NCBI GenBank assembly: GCA_038212375.1
Contig: JBBQUO010000022.1
Location: 1-10,328 of the forward strand
DNA from: JBGTNQ01 sp038212375
Lineage (GTDB): Bacteria; Patescibacteriota; Minisyncoccia; Phycocordibacterales; Zambryskibacteraceae
Length of the DNA stretch: 10,328 nucleotides
Direction: 5' to 3'
Positions within the stretch are counted from its first letter, which is position 1. The number at the start of each line of letters is the position of its first letter. A program made the position numbers and the translations under genes. Shown here piece after piece: positions 1-5,210 of the stretch. Below the pieces are notes generated by a model, which had not been told where the DNA came from, ran no database searches, and was given only the letters and a program-made list of their open reading frames with translations.

Positions 1-462
1 TTTCCTGATGGAATGATTGTAACTTACGAAGACCTTGCACAGTCAAACCCAAAGGATAATTCAGTTCAAGTAAATGAACGTGGAAATCTTTGGGCAATCA
101 TGTTCCAGAAAGACACCCTTTCAAACTACCTTGCAAGCCAACTTCTTGCAAATATGGGCAGCACAACAGCCACCATTGCAAATATCGGTAACTTGAAGTT
201 TCAGATCCAAAACAAATCAAACTTTGACCCTACAAAAGACTCGCTTTTCACCTTCGCTATCAACGATTCGATCGCATTTATAAGCGAATTTAATTCCAAT
301 AAACTTCTTTCAGATCTTGCAGGAAAGCCAAAAAGCTCTCTTCAAAGTATTTTGGTAAATTACCCTGGCATAGAAAAAGCTGATGCAATTGTAAGACCAT
401 TCTGGAAGCAGTCCTTCCCAAATAACCCAAAAAGTATTACTCTCACTGTAATTAACCCTTAA
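1..462 (+). CDS. Hypothetical protein, C-terminal part (5' end cut by window)
   Basis: The frame is open from base 1 (reading FPDG before the first Met at 13) to TAA at 460-462, so about 153 residues of a longer protein are visible. I do not recognise the family with certainty. The visible part is soluble, rich in Asn, Ser and Lys, with no membrane helix or signal peptide. It seems to be a beta-rich segment followed by a small C-terminal module: a helical 'LLSDLAGKPKSSLQSIL' stretch, then 'YPGIEKADAIVRPFWKQSFP' and a final strand ending LTVINP. A pattern of helix, 'I-x-x-A' strand and 'PFW...FP' strand ending is reminiscent of baseplate-J-like or cell-envelope proteins of Parcubacteria, but this is a weak recollection. 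The stop lies 7 nt before infA, so the gene may be co-transcribed with the ribosomal operon. The true start lies outside the window; the Met at 13 is probably internal. Confidence 0.8.
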   Translation, partial: FPDGMIVTYEDLAQSNPKDNSVQVNERGNLWAIMFQKDTLSNYLASQLLANMGSTTATIANIGNLKFQIQNKSNFDPTKDSLFTFAINDSIAFISEFNSNKLLSDLAGKPKSSLQSILVNYPGIEKADAIVRPFWKQSFPNNPKSITLTVINP

Positions 463-469
463 CATATAC

Positions 470-691
470 ATGGATACTAGACCAGAAAAAGAACCAACCA
501 TTGTCGGAGTAGTGACAGAAGCGCTTCCAAATATTTTATTTCGCATAATGCCAGAAGCTGGTGGTGAGGAAACTCTCGCATATCTTGCAGGCAAAATGCG
601 TATGAATAAGATCAGAGTCCTTGTCGGAGATAGGGTAGAAATACAGGTAGATCCCTATGGAGGAAAGGGAAGAATTGTCCGAAGACTCTAA
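470..691 (+). CDS. infA: Translation initiation factor IF-1
   Basis: IF-1 binds the A site of the 30S subunit and helps IF-2 and IF-3 select the initiator tRNA. The 73-residue product has the full single OB (S1-like) fold: 'GVVTEALPNILFRIMPEAG' at about residues 13-31, 'LAGKMRMNKIRVLVGDRVEI' at about 39-58, and the family ending 'DPYGGKGRIVRRL'. Length matches the usual 71-73 residues. The ATG at 470 gives the expected N-terminus; no Shine-Dalgarno precedes it (the preceding bases are CATATAC). It is the first gene of the visible translation block, 7 nt after the unknown upstream gene and followed by rpmJ, an order common in bacterial spc/alpha operons. An insertion 'AGGEE' near residues 30-34 makes the loop slightly longer than in E. 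coli. Confidence 0.97.
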   Translation: MDTRPEKEPTIVGVVTEALPNILFRIMPEAGGEETLAYLAGKMRMNKIRVLVGDRVEIQVDPYGGKGRIVRRL

Positions 692-708
692 AACTGCTGA
701 AAACCTTG

Positions 709-736
709 TTGACTTATTTACTCGTTATACTACAAT
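709..736 (+). promoter_or_regulatory. Candidate sigma70-type promoter before rpmJ
   Basis: TTGACT (709-714) and TACAAT (731-736) are separated by 16 bp, each one mismatch from consensus. The pair lies wholly inside the 55-nt infA-rpmJ gap. The predicted start point is about 742-744, only 3-5 nt before the rpmJ ATG. It would be an internal promoter for the rpmJ-rpsM part of the operon. Chance occurrence in AT-rich DNA is possible. Confidence 0.5.
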
Positions 737-742
737 AGGAGA
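737..742 (+). promoter_or_regulatory. Shine-Dalgarno site of rpmJ
   Basis: AGGAGA lies 4 nt (5 nt counted from AGGAG) before the rpmJ ATG at 747. It is the only clear Shine-Dalgarno motif before any gene start in the window, and it fixes the short 38-residue rpmJ start against the in-frame upstream extension beginning at 657. It directly abuts the -10 box of the candidate promoter, so a transcript started there would probably lack it. Confidence 0.7.
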
Positions 743-746
743 CCTT

Positions 747-863
747 ATGAAGGTTAAAGCTTCTGTAAAGAAAATGTGTGCTCAATGCCAGGTAGTCCGA
801 CGTAAGGGCTACGTGTATGTTATTTGCAAGGCAAACCAAAGACACAAGCAAAGGCAGGGATAA
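747..863 (+). CDS. rpmJ: 50S ribosomal protein L36 (bL36)
   Basis: L36 is a tiny zinc-ribbon protein of the large subunit that packs against 23S rRNA near the peptidyl-transferase side. The start at ATG 747 gives exactly 38 residues, the classical length, beginning MKVKASVKKMC and ending HKQRQG. The zinc ligands are all visible: Cys11, Cys14, Cys27 and His33, so this is the zinc-binding (C+) form. The reading frame stays open upstream to 657 inside infA, but that extension has no counterpart in L36 and would bypass the AGGAG site, so the short start is chosen. It sits between infA and rpsM in standard order. Confidence 0.97.
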   Translation: MKVKASVKKMCAQCQVVRRKGYVYVICKANQRHKQRQG

Positions 864-890
864 TTTGTATAGTTTAACCACATCATCACA

Positions 891-1271
891 ATGAGAATTT
901 TAGGAATAACACTACCAGAAGAGAAAAGGATTGAGATTGCCCTCACTTCAATTTATGGTATCGGACGATCACGAGCTCATGTAATTCTCGATGCTGCAAA
1001 GGTAGACTATTCACTCAAACCAAAAAATGTTACTGCGGATCAAGAAGCAGAGATTCGTAAAGTTATTGAGGTTATGAAGCTCGAAGGTGATCTGAAGCGT
1101 GAAATTTCTGGGAACATTAAGCGTCTCAAAGATATCAAGACTTATCGTGGATTGAGACATGGTAAGTCTGTCCCAGTGCGTGGTCAGCGAACAAAGACTA
1201 ATTCACGTACTCGTCGTGGAAATGTTCGTAAGACTATGGGTACTGGACGCAAGGTAGCAGATAAGAAATAA
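891..1271 (+). CDS. rpsM: 30S ribosomal protein S13 (uS13)
   Basis: S13 sits in the head of the small subunit, where it contacts 16S rRNA, the P-site tRNA and, across bridges B1a/B1b, the large subunit. The 126-residue product shows the family hallmarks: 'IALTSIYGIGRSRAHVIL' (helix-two-turn-helix) at about residues 16-33, 'EGDLKREISGNIKRL' at about 66-79, and 'YRGLRHGKSVPVRGQRTKTN' at about 85-104, followed by a basic tail. It starts directly at MRILGI, one or two residues shorter at the N-terminus than E. coli MARIAG. There is no Shine-Dalgarno. It follows rpmJ by 27 nt and is separated from rpsK by an unusually wide 116-nt gap. Confidence 0.97.
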   Translation: MRILGITLPEEKRIEIALTSIYGIGRSRAHVILDAAKVDYSLKPKNVTADQEAEIRKVIEVMKLEGDLKREISGNIKRLKDIKTYRGLRHGKSVPVRGQRTKTNSRTRRGNVRKTMGTGRKVADKK

Positions 1272-1340
1272 GGCTGTAGTTGCCTATTTTAGGTAAGTAT
1301 GATATCAATTAAGGGTTACATAACAATCACATTTTCACTC

Positions 1341-1365
1341 AAAAAGAAGCAGTATGCTCCTTTTT
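1341..1365 (+). terminator. Terminator-like hairpin inside the operon, rpsM-rpsK gap
   Basis: An 11-position arm (1341-1351) pairs with 1355-1365 around a 3-nt loop GTA, with one A-C mismatch (1347/1359). The outer pairs are A5 against T5, so the right arm ends in five T's as in an intrinsic terminator. The G+C core is only a few pairs, so it may cause partial termination (attenuation) or mark an RNA end rather than stop transcription fully. The A-run/T-run symmetry means it could act in either direction. The rest of the 116-nt gap has a weak 4-bp AGGC/GCCT hairpin at 1271-1285 and no convincing promoter. Confidence 0.4.
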
Positions 1366-1387
1366 AGTCTAAACAACACACAACCAC

Positions 1388-1816
1388 ATGGGTAAAAAGA
1401 GAATCGTAAAGAAAGCTGGGGAAGAAGGAGGTTCAGAAGCAAAATCTGTATCTGCTCTTTCGAAGAAGCGAGTCGACACTGGAATTCTTTCAGTTCAATC
1501 TACCTATAACAACACTAAGGTTGTGGTCACTGACACAAAAGGCAACACTCTGTGCTGGTCATCATCTGGAGCTCTCGGATTTAAAGGAGCGAAGAAGGGT
1601 ACTCCATTTGCTGCAGCGAAAGTCGGTGAGATTTTAGGTGCAAAAGCTCTCGCTATGGGGATCAAAGAAGTATCAGTCACCGTAAAAGGGACAGGATCAG
1701 GAAGAGAATCAGCTATCCGAGGATTTATTGGAAAGGGTATCAATCTCACATCAGTAAAGGATACCACCCCTGTTCCACATAACGGACCGAAACCTAAGAA
1801 GCCAAGACGAGTATAA
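1388..1816 (+). CDS. rpsK: 30S ribosomal protein S11 (uS11)
   Basis: S11 lies in the platform of the small subunit next to S6/S18 and helps shape the mRNA exit-side Shine-Dalgarno region. The 142-residue product has a Lys/Ser-rich N-terminal extension of roughly 25-30 residues, then the conserved core from 'GILSVQSTYNNTKVVVTD' through 'SSSGALGFKGAKKGTPFAAA' to 'TVKGTGSGRESAIRGF'. The C-terminus keeps the 'PHNG' turn, a site known in the family for isoaspartate formation, but the usual following Cys-Arg-Pro-Pro is replaced by PKPKKPRRV. There is no Shine-Dalgarno before ATG 1388; the leader is A/C-rich. rpsD follows after 16 nt. Confidence 0.97.
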   Translation: MGKKRIVKKAGEEGGSEAKSVSALSKKRVDTGILSVQSTYNNTKVVVTDTKGNTLCWSSSGALGFKGAKKGTPFAAAKVGEILGAKALAMGIKEVSVTVKGTGSGRESAIRGFIGKGINLTSVKDTTPVPHNGPKPKKPRRV

Positions 1817-1832
1817 CCACAATAATAAAACT

Positions 1833-2447
1833 ATGATTATCGGACCAAAATATAAAATCGCTCGAAGACTTGGTGCAACCGTGTTTGAAAAAACTCAAAC
1901 ACAAAAGTATCAACTTTCTCAAGCTCGTAAAGAGAAAAATAAGACTCGAGGTTTTTCACGTCCGAAATCTGAGTTCGGTGTTCAACTTCTTGAAAAACAA
2001 AAAGCTCGATATACATACTGTCTTACGGAAAAACAATTTTCTAAATACGCAAAAGCCGCTCTTTCAAAGAAAGATAAGAATGCGATTTCACGCTTATACG
2101 CGAATCTTGAGTTTCGCGCTGATAACATCGCGTATCGCGCAGGATTCGCCGCTACTCGTCTTGCAGCTCGCCAGATGGTAGGACATGGTCACATGACAAT
2201 AAATGGCAAGCGCATTACCATTCCTTCTTACGAGCTCAAAGAAGGTGATGTTCTCTCAATTAGAACTGCAAGTTTAACAAAGCCTCTTTTTGCAGATCTT
2301 GACGAGAGACTTAAAGGCAGAGAAATTCCGTCATGGATCAAGTTTGATTTTGATAAGAAGACTGCGACTGTGCAAGGTCAACCTAAGTACAATGGTGCCG
2401 AAACTTTGTTTGATCTTAACGTAGTGCTCGAATTTTATAGTAGGTAA
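1833..2447 (+). CDS. rpsD: 30S ribosomal protein S4 (uS4)
   Basis: S4 is a primary 16S rRNA-binding protein that nucleates body assembly, lines the mRNA entry tunnel and in many bacteria represses its own operon. The 204-residue product has the expected layout: an N-terminal basic region (1-45), a helical domain (about 46-92), and the S4 RNA-binding domain from 'LEFRADNIAYRAGFAATRLA' at 92-111 through 'GHGHMTINGKRITIPSYELK' at 117-136. It ends with the typical FYSR. The N-terminus lacks the Cys cluster of zinc-binding S4; the only Cys is at 63, so this is the C-minus form. The motif RADN replaces the usual RLDN. There is no Shine-Dalgarno; the spacer after rpsK is 16 nt. Confidence 0.97.
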   Translation: MIIGPKYKIARRLGATVFEKTQTQKYQLSQARKEKNKTRGFSRPKSEFGVQLLEKQKARYTYCLTEKQFSKYAKAALSKKDKNAISRLYANLEFRADNIAYRAGFAATRLAARQMVGHGHMTINGKRITIPSYELKEGDVLSIRTASLTKPLFADLDERLKGREIPSWIKFDFDKKTATVQGQPKYNGAETLFDLNVVLEFYSR

Positions 2448-2483
2448 TTTATATATATTTATCACTTTTTAACACTCACTATC

Positions 2484-3446
2484 ATGTCTGACCATTCAAT
2501 TGTTTTGCCATCGAAACCAAAAATTGTATCCGAAGATCAGTTCACTGGTACATACGAAATCGACGGGCTTTATCCTGGGTATGGCCACACTCTTGGAAAT
2601 TCACTCCGAAGAATCATTCTTTCATCACTTCCTGGTGCTGCGATTACATCAGTAAAGATCAATGGTGTAGATCATGAGTTTTCCACTATGGCAGGTGTAA
2701 AAGAAGATGTGATCACAATCCTTTTGAATCTTAAGAAGATCCGCATCAAAATGCTTACTGACATATCTCAAACATTGATCCTTAAAGTAAAAGGTATCAA
2801 GGAGGTAAGCGCTGCAGATATAGATGCGGTGGGGCAGGTTGAAATTTTGAACTCAGATGCACACATTGCGTCTGTAACCGATAAAAATACTGATTTTAAC
2901 CTCGAGATGACTGTAGAGCGAGGAATGGGCTATGTATCAAGAGAAATCCTACAAAAGAATCGAGTTGATATCGGAACTATTTCTCTTGATGCGATTTTTA
3001 CTCCAATCCGTAGAGTGAGTTATGAAGTTGAAAATATGCGTGTCGGAGACAGAACTGATTTCAATCGTTTGAAAATTTTTATTGAAACTGATGGAACTAT
3101 CACTCCAAAAGATGCACTTGAAACATCTATTGAGATTATGATCAATCAACTCAAGAGCATTGTTGGATTCAAGGAAGAGCTTGAAATGTCTGAGGTTTCT
3201 ACCGAAGAAGTCTCAACTCAGCATGGTGATAAAATTGAAGCTGATTCTGAGCTCCTCAAGACTCGCATCGAATCTATCGGTCTTTCTGCTCGCACACTCA
3301 ATGCTCTATCGAGTGCAAATATTCGCACTGTCGGAGGTTTGGCTCGAAAAAAGGAGCGCGATCTACTCGATGTTGATGGTCTTGGTGCAAAAGGAATCCA
3401 GGAGATCCGAGGTGTTCTTGGGGGTTACGGAATCACACTTAAATAA
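2484..3446 (+). CDS. rpoA: DNA-directed RNA polymerase subunit alpha
   Basis: RpoA dimerises to scaffold assembly of beta and beta-prime and contacts upstream promoter DNA and activators. The N-terminal domain shows 'YGHTLGNSLRRIILSSLPGA' at about residues 33-52 and 'EDVITILLNLK' at about 74-84; a linker runs from about 230 to 256. The C-terminal domain (about 257-320) keeps the helix-hairpin-helix 'LDVDGLGAKGIQEI' and counterparts of the UP-element DNA contacts: Arg270, Asn273 and Lys303 align with E. coli Arg265, Asn268 and Lys298. Length (320) is normal. It lies in the standard place between rpsD and rplQ, with 36 AT-rich nt before and 6 nt after. There is no Shine-Dalgarno. Confidence 0.98.
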   Translation: MSDHSIVLPSKPKIVSEDQFTGTYEIDGLYPGYGHTLGNSLRRIILSSLPGAAITSVKINGVDHEFSTMAGVKEDVITILLNLKKIRIKMLTDISQTLILKVKGIKEVSAADIDAVGQVEILNSDAHIASVTDKNTDFNLEMTVERGMGYVSREILQKNRVDIGTISLDAIFTPIRRVSYEVENMRVGDRTDFNRLKIFIETDGTITPKDALETSIEIMINQLKSIVGFKEELEMSEVSTEEVSTQHGDKIEADSELLKTRIESIGLSARTLNALSSANIRTVGGLARKKERDLLDVDGLGAKGIQEIRGVLGGYGITLK

Positions 3447-3452
3447 ACTTTC

Positions 3453-3800
3453 ATGAGACATCATAACGCCAACAGAAAATTCGGACGTACTCGCAACCAG
3501 CGTAAAGCGCTTCTTAAAGCTCTTGCGGTTGGGCTTATTAGTTCTGGAAAAATAGAAACTTCAGAACCGAAGGCTAAAGAGCTCCGCCCTTTCATTGAGC
3601 GACAGACGACCAATGCACGCAAAGGTACTCTTGCATCATATCGTCTTGTTATAGCAGCTGTAGGACCTGCAGCAGGAAAGAAACTCTTTACTGAAATCGC
3701 ACCAAAATACAAAGGACGAGATGGTGGCTATACTCGCATCACCAAGCTCATAGCTCGTAAAGGTGACGGAAGTGCGCGTGCGTATATTGAATTTGTATAA
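3453..3800 (+). CDS. rplQ: 50S ribosomal protein L17 (bL17)
   Basis: L17 is a bacteria-specific large-subunit protein near the peptide exit tunnel rim. The 115-residue product begins MRHHNANRKFGRTRNQRKAL, the basic N-terminal rRNA-binding segment, followed by 'GKIETSEPKAKELRPFIE' at about residues 31-48 and the closing beta strands 'GGYTRITKLIARKGDGSARA'. It is close to the family's core length, without the long C-terminal extension of some phyla. It starts 6 nt after the rpoA stop, so translational coupling is likely; no Shine-Dalgarno is seen. Confidence 0.97.
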   Translation: MRHHNANRKFGRTRNQRKALLKALAVGLISSGKIETSEPKAKELRPFIERQTTNARKGTLASYRLVIAAVGPAAGKKLFTEIAPKYKGRDGGYTRITKLIARKGDGSARAYIEFV

Positions 3801-3811
3801 TAATTACTACC

Positions 3812-4159
3812 ATGACAACTTACACTCTAGACGCAACAAATAAAAAGCTCGGAAGAATCTCAAGTGAGATTGCTATCTTACTCATGGGTAAAAATACTCC
3901 TGCATTTGCAAAAAATATAGTCCCTAATGTAGAAGTTGTTGTGACAAATGCATCAAAGCTTCATATTGCTGATGCAAAAAAAGAAAACATGGAGTACAAG
4001 TGGTATTCTGGATATCCTGGAGGACTTCGTTTTGAAAAGCTTAAAGATGCTCTCACAAAAAAGGGTCCAGAGGAGGTGCTTCGAAGAACTGTCTATGGTA
4101 TGCTTCCAACGAACAAACTTCGTTCGAAAATGATTCAAAACTTAAAGATCACAAAATAA
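3812..4159 (+). CDS. rplM: 50S ribosomal protein L13 (uL13), shortened form
   Basis: L13 binds 23S rRNA early in large-subunit assembly. At 115 residues it is well below the usual 140-150. It begins 'MTTYTLDATNKKLGRISSE', so about 14 N-terminal residues before the 'DA..K.LGR' motif are missing relative to E. coli. It keeps 'YSGYPGGLRFEKL' and 'RRTVYGMLPTNKLRSKM', then ends at the position matching the family's 'KLKVY', losing the last 20-odd residues. Reading past the TAA at 4157-4159 gives nothing like L13, so this is not a frameshift. A shortened L13 fits a reduced CPR-type ribosome (inference). It lies 11 nt after rplQ with no Shine-Dalgarno; rpsI follows after 99 nt. Confidence 0.95.
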   Translation: MTTYTLDATNKKLGRISSEIAILLMGKNTPAFAKNIVPNVEVVVTNASKLHIADAKKENMEYKWYSGYPGGLRFEKLKDALTKKGPEEVLRRTVYGMLPTNKLRSKMIQNLKITK

Positions 4160-4182
4160 TACTTGCTTCGTTATCATTTCAA

Positions 4183-4198
4183 TATACCGTGAGGTATA
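4183..4198 (+). other. Hairpin with GNRA tetraloop in the rpsI leader
   Basis: TATACC (4183-4188) pairs perfectly with GGTATA (4193-4198) around GTGA, a GNRA-type tetraloop. A short outer pairing CTTGC (4162-4166) with GCAAG (4217-4221) could enclose it. It lies in the 99-nt gap between rplM and rpsI. No T-tract follows, so it is not a terminator. A ribosomal-protein-binding or RNase-processing site is possible but unproved. The rest of the gap is AT-rich, without a good promoter. Confidence 0.35.
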
Positions 4199-4258
4199 GA
4201 AAATACAGAAAGAATTGCAAGCATTATACACATAGAAACAATTTAAAATTTTAATAGA

Positions 4259-4669
4259 ATGGCTGAAACAACACAAAAAGAAAAATATATAGAAACTGTA
4301 GGTCGCCGAAAGACCTCAATCGCAAGAGTGCGTATTACTCCTGCATCAAAGGATTCTATTGTCGTAAATGATCGAGAGTTTAATGAGTATTTTCCTACGA
4401 AAGAGCTTCGTAAGACTGTCGGGGAAGCACAGGTTGCGGCAAAGATCGATCAGAAATTCAAGATAACTGTTCACGTAAAAAGTGGAGGTATCACATCTCA
4501 GGCTGGTGCAATACGACATGGTATTGCTCGTGCCATTGTTGAATATGATGAAAATCTTCGAAAGGCAATGAAAACTCCTGGATTTCTCAAGCGAGACGCT
4601 CGTATGAAGGAACGTCGCAAGTTCGGTCTCAAAAAGGCCCGAAAGGCACCACAGTGGAGTAAGCGATAG
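4259..4669 (+). CDS. rpsI: 30S ribosomal protein S9 (uS9)
   Basis: S9 lies in the head of the small subunit; its C-terminal tail reaches the P-site tRNA anticodon loop. The 136-residue product carries 'ETVGRRKTSIARVRITP' at about residues 12-28, 'VHVKSGGITSQAGAIRHGIA' at about 74-93, and the basic end 'RRKFGLKKARKAPQWSKR' with the terminal Ser-Lys-Arg that contacts tRNA. The start at ATG 4259 gives a 10-residue polar lead-in, normal for the family; there is no Shine-Dalgarno. The stop TAG (4667-4669) is followed within 5 nt by a strong terminator, so rpsI closes the operon. Confidence 0.97.
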   Translation: MAETTQKEKYIETVGRRKTSIARVRITPASKDSIVVNDREFNEYFPTKELRKTVGEAQVAAKIDQKFKITVHVKSGGITSQAGAIRHGIARAIVEYDENLRKAMKTPGFLKRDARMKERRKFGLKKARKAPQWSKR

Positions 4670-4673
4670 AAAC

Positions 4674-4700
4674 AAACCGGCCTGCGCCGGTTTTTTCTTT
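4674..4700 (+). terminator. Intrinsic terminator of the ribosomal operon
   Basis: AAACCGGC (4674-4681) pairs perfectly with GCCGGTTT (4686-4693) around a CTGC loop, followed by an uninterrupted T-run (4691-4696) and CTTT. The G+C-rich core with U-tract directly after rpsI is a textbook intrinsic terminator. On the minus strand the same stem is followed by TTTGTTTC, so it could also stop a transcript coming from 5139 leftward, less efficiently. Confidence 0.93.
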
Positions 4701-4902
4701 AGGTTTACTCGGCCGGAGCTATATCGTACATAGTAATGTACGATTGTGATCAAAGTTGTACTTTGTTTCCATAAAACGAAGCGATTCCACATTTACGCAA
4801 CCAATAAAATAGAACCCTTAATGCGATCAGCAAAGGATTCTTTTTGACTCAAGTGCTTATGGACTGTGGAGGTTCTGAGTCAGACAGCGTAATGCCATCT
4901 GT
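4701..4902. other. Non-coding gap with three inverted repeats, function unknown
   Basis: No convincing gene is seen here. Three pairings stand out: a perfect 9-bp stem at 4723-4731/4736-4744 with loop AGTA; a 6-bp stem CAAAGT/ACTTTG at 4751-4756/4760-4765; and TGACTCA (4845-4851) with TGAGTCA (4876-4882), 24 nt apart. I checked both strands by eye for tRNA T-arm, tmRNA and RNase P signatures and found none. A plus-strand frame is open from 4775 to 4936 but has no good start. The stretch would form the 3' part of a minus-strand transcript starting near 5139. Confidence 0.5.
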
Positions 4903-5094
4903 TTACCCAAAAACTTTTCCTTCAAAAATGTACACATGACCATCAAGAGGATGGACTCTGCGCTCAATAACGCCAAGCTGTGCTATTCGAAGTAGCATTT
5001 TGTCTGTTGCGTCAGGTCTACTTATCATACGAATCCAGTTCCACCTAGTTTCATCAACTAGTTCTTCCACAAGCTCTAAGATTTGAGACTCCAA
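4903..5094 (-). CDS. Small hypothetical protein, possibly winged-helix-like
   Basis: The frame runs from a TTG at 5094 to TAA at 4905-4903 and encodes 63 residues. It is open further upstream to 5157, but no ATG, GTG or CTG occurs there. I do not recognise the family. The sequence looks protein-like: an acidic amphipathic helix 'ILELVEELVDETRWNW' (about residues 5-20), then 'DKMLLRIAQLGVIERRVHP' and 'GHVYIFEGKVF', a helix-then-hairpin arrangement like the end of a small winged-helix domain (inference). A good minus-strand promoter (5146-5174) points at it, supporting transcription. Against it: no Shine-Dalgarno near the TTG and a rare start codon. The only nearby ATG (5114-5112) is out of frame and stops after four codons, so a small indel or decay is possible. 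It is transcribed divergently from grpE. Confidence 0.5.
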   Translation of the reverse strand: MESQILELVEELVDETRWNWIRMISRPDATDKMLLRIAQLGVIERRVHPLDGHVYIFEGKVFG

Positions 5095-5145
5095 ATTGTT
5101 TACACTATCTCCATCGTGTTCTGTGGAATGAGATAACCTAAAATT

Positions 5146-5174
5146 ATTATGCTTTAATTAAAGAAAAAAGTCAA
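5146..5174 (-). promoter_or_regulatory. Minus-strand sigma70-type promoter
   Basis: Read on the minus strand, TTGACT (5174-5169) and CATAAT (5151-5146) are separated by 17 bp, each one mismatch from consensus. The predicted start is near 5139, about 45 nt before the TTG of the small ORF. It is divergent from grpE and lies just left of the grpE -10 box, so the two may compete. Confidence 0.6.
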
Positions 5175-5194
5175 GTTATAGAAATAATAATTTT

Positions 5195-5203
5195 TGTTAC
5201 AAT
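5195..5203 (+). promoter_or_regulatory. Extended -10 promoter of grpE, leaderless
   Basis: TGT-TACAAT at 5195-5203 is an extended -10 element (TG, one base, then a 5/6 hexamer). No clear -35 is seen 16-18 bp upstream, as is common for extended -10 promoters. Only 7 nt separate it from the first ATG at 5211, so the transcript should begin at or within a base or two of the start codon. Confidence 0.55.
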
Positions 5204-5210
5204 ACTCAGT

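Noticed and set aside
657..746. Upstream extension of rpmJ inside infA
   Set aside because: L36 is conserved at 37-38 residues and the SD at 737-742 fits the start at 747; the extension is out-of-frame infA sequence.
868..873. TATAGT before rpsM as a -10 box
   Set aside because: No -35 at proper spacing, and the region overlaps the end of rpmJ; probably chance.
3796..3801. Perfect TATAAT 10 nt before the rplM start
   Set aside because: It overlaps the rplQ stop codon and has no -35 within 15-19 bp; the bases there are GC-rich coding sequence. Possible but not supported.
4346..4792. A 148-codon minus-strand open frame
   Set aside because: It lies mostly antisense to rpsI and runs through the terminator; its product is low-quality, Leu/Ser/Phe-rich sequence with no recognisable motif. 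A shadow frame.
4701..4902. tRNA, tmRNA or RNase P RNA in the gap
   Set aside because: GGTTCTGAGTC at 4871-4881 resembles a T-arm, but the flanks do not pair and no acceptor or anticodon stem can be built on either strand.
4775..4936. Plus-strand open frame of about 54 codons with an ATG at 4859
   Set aside because: From the ATG it is only 26 codons, it overlaps the opposite small ORF, and there is no promoter or ribosome site in front.
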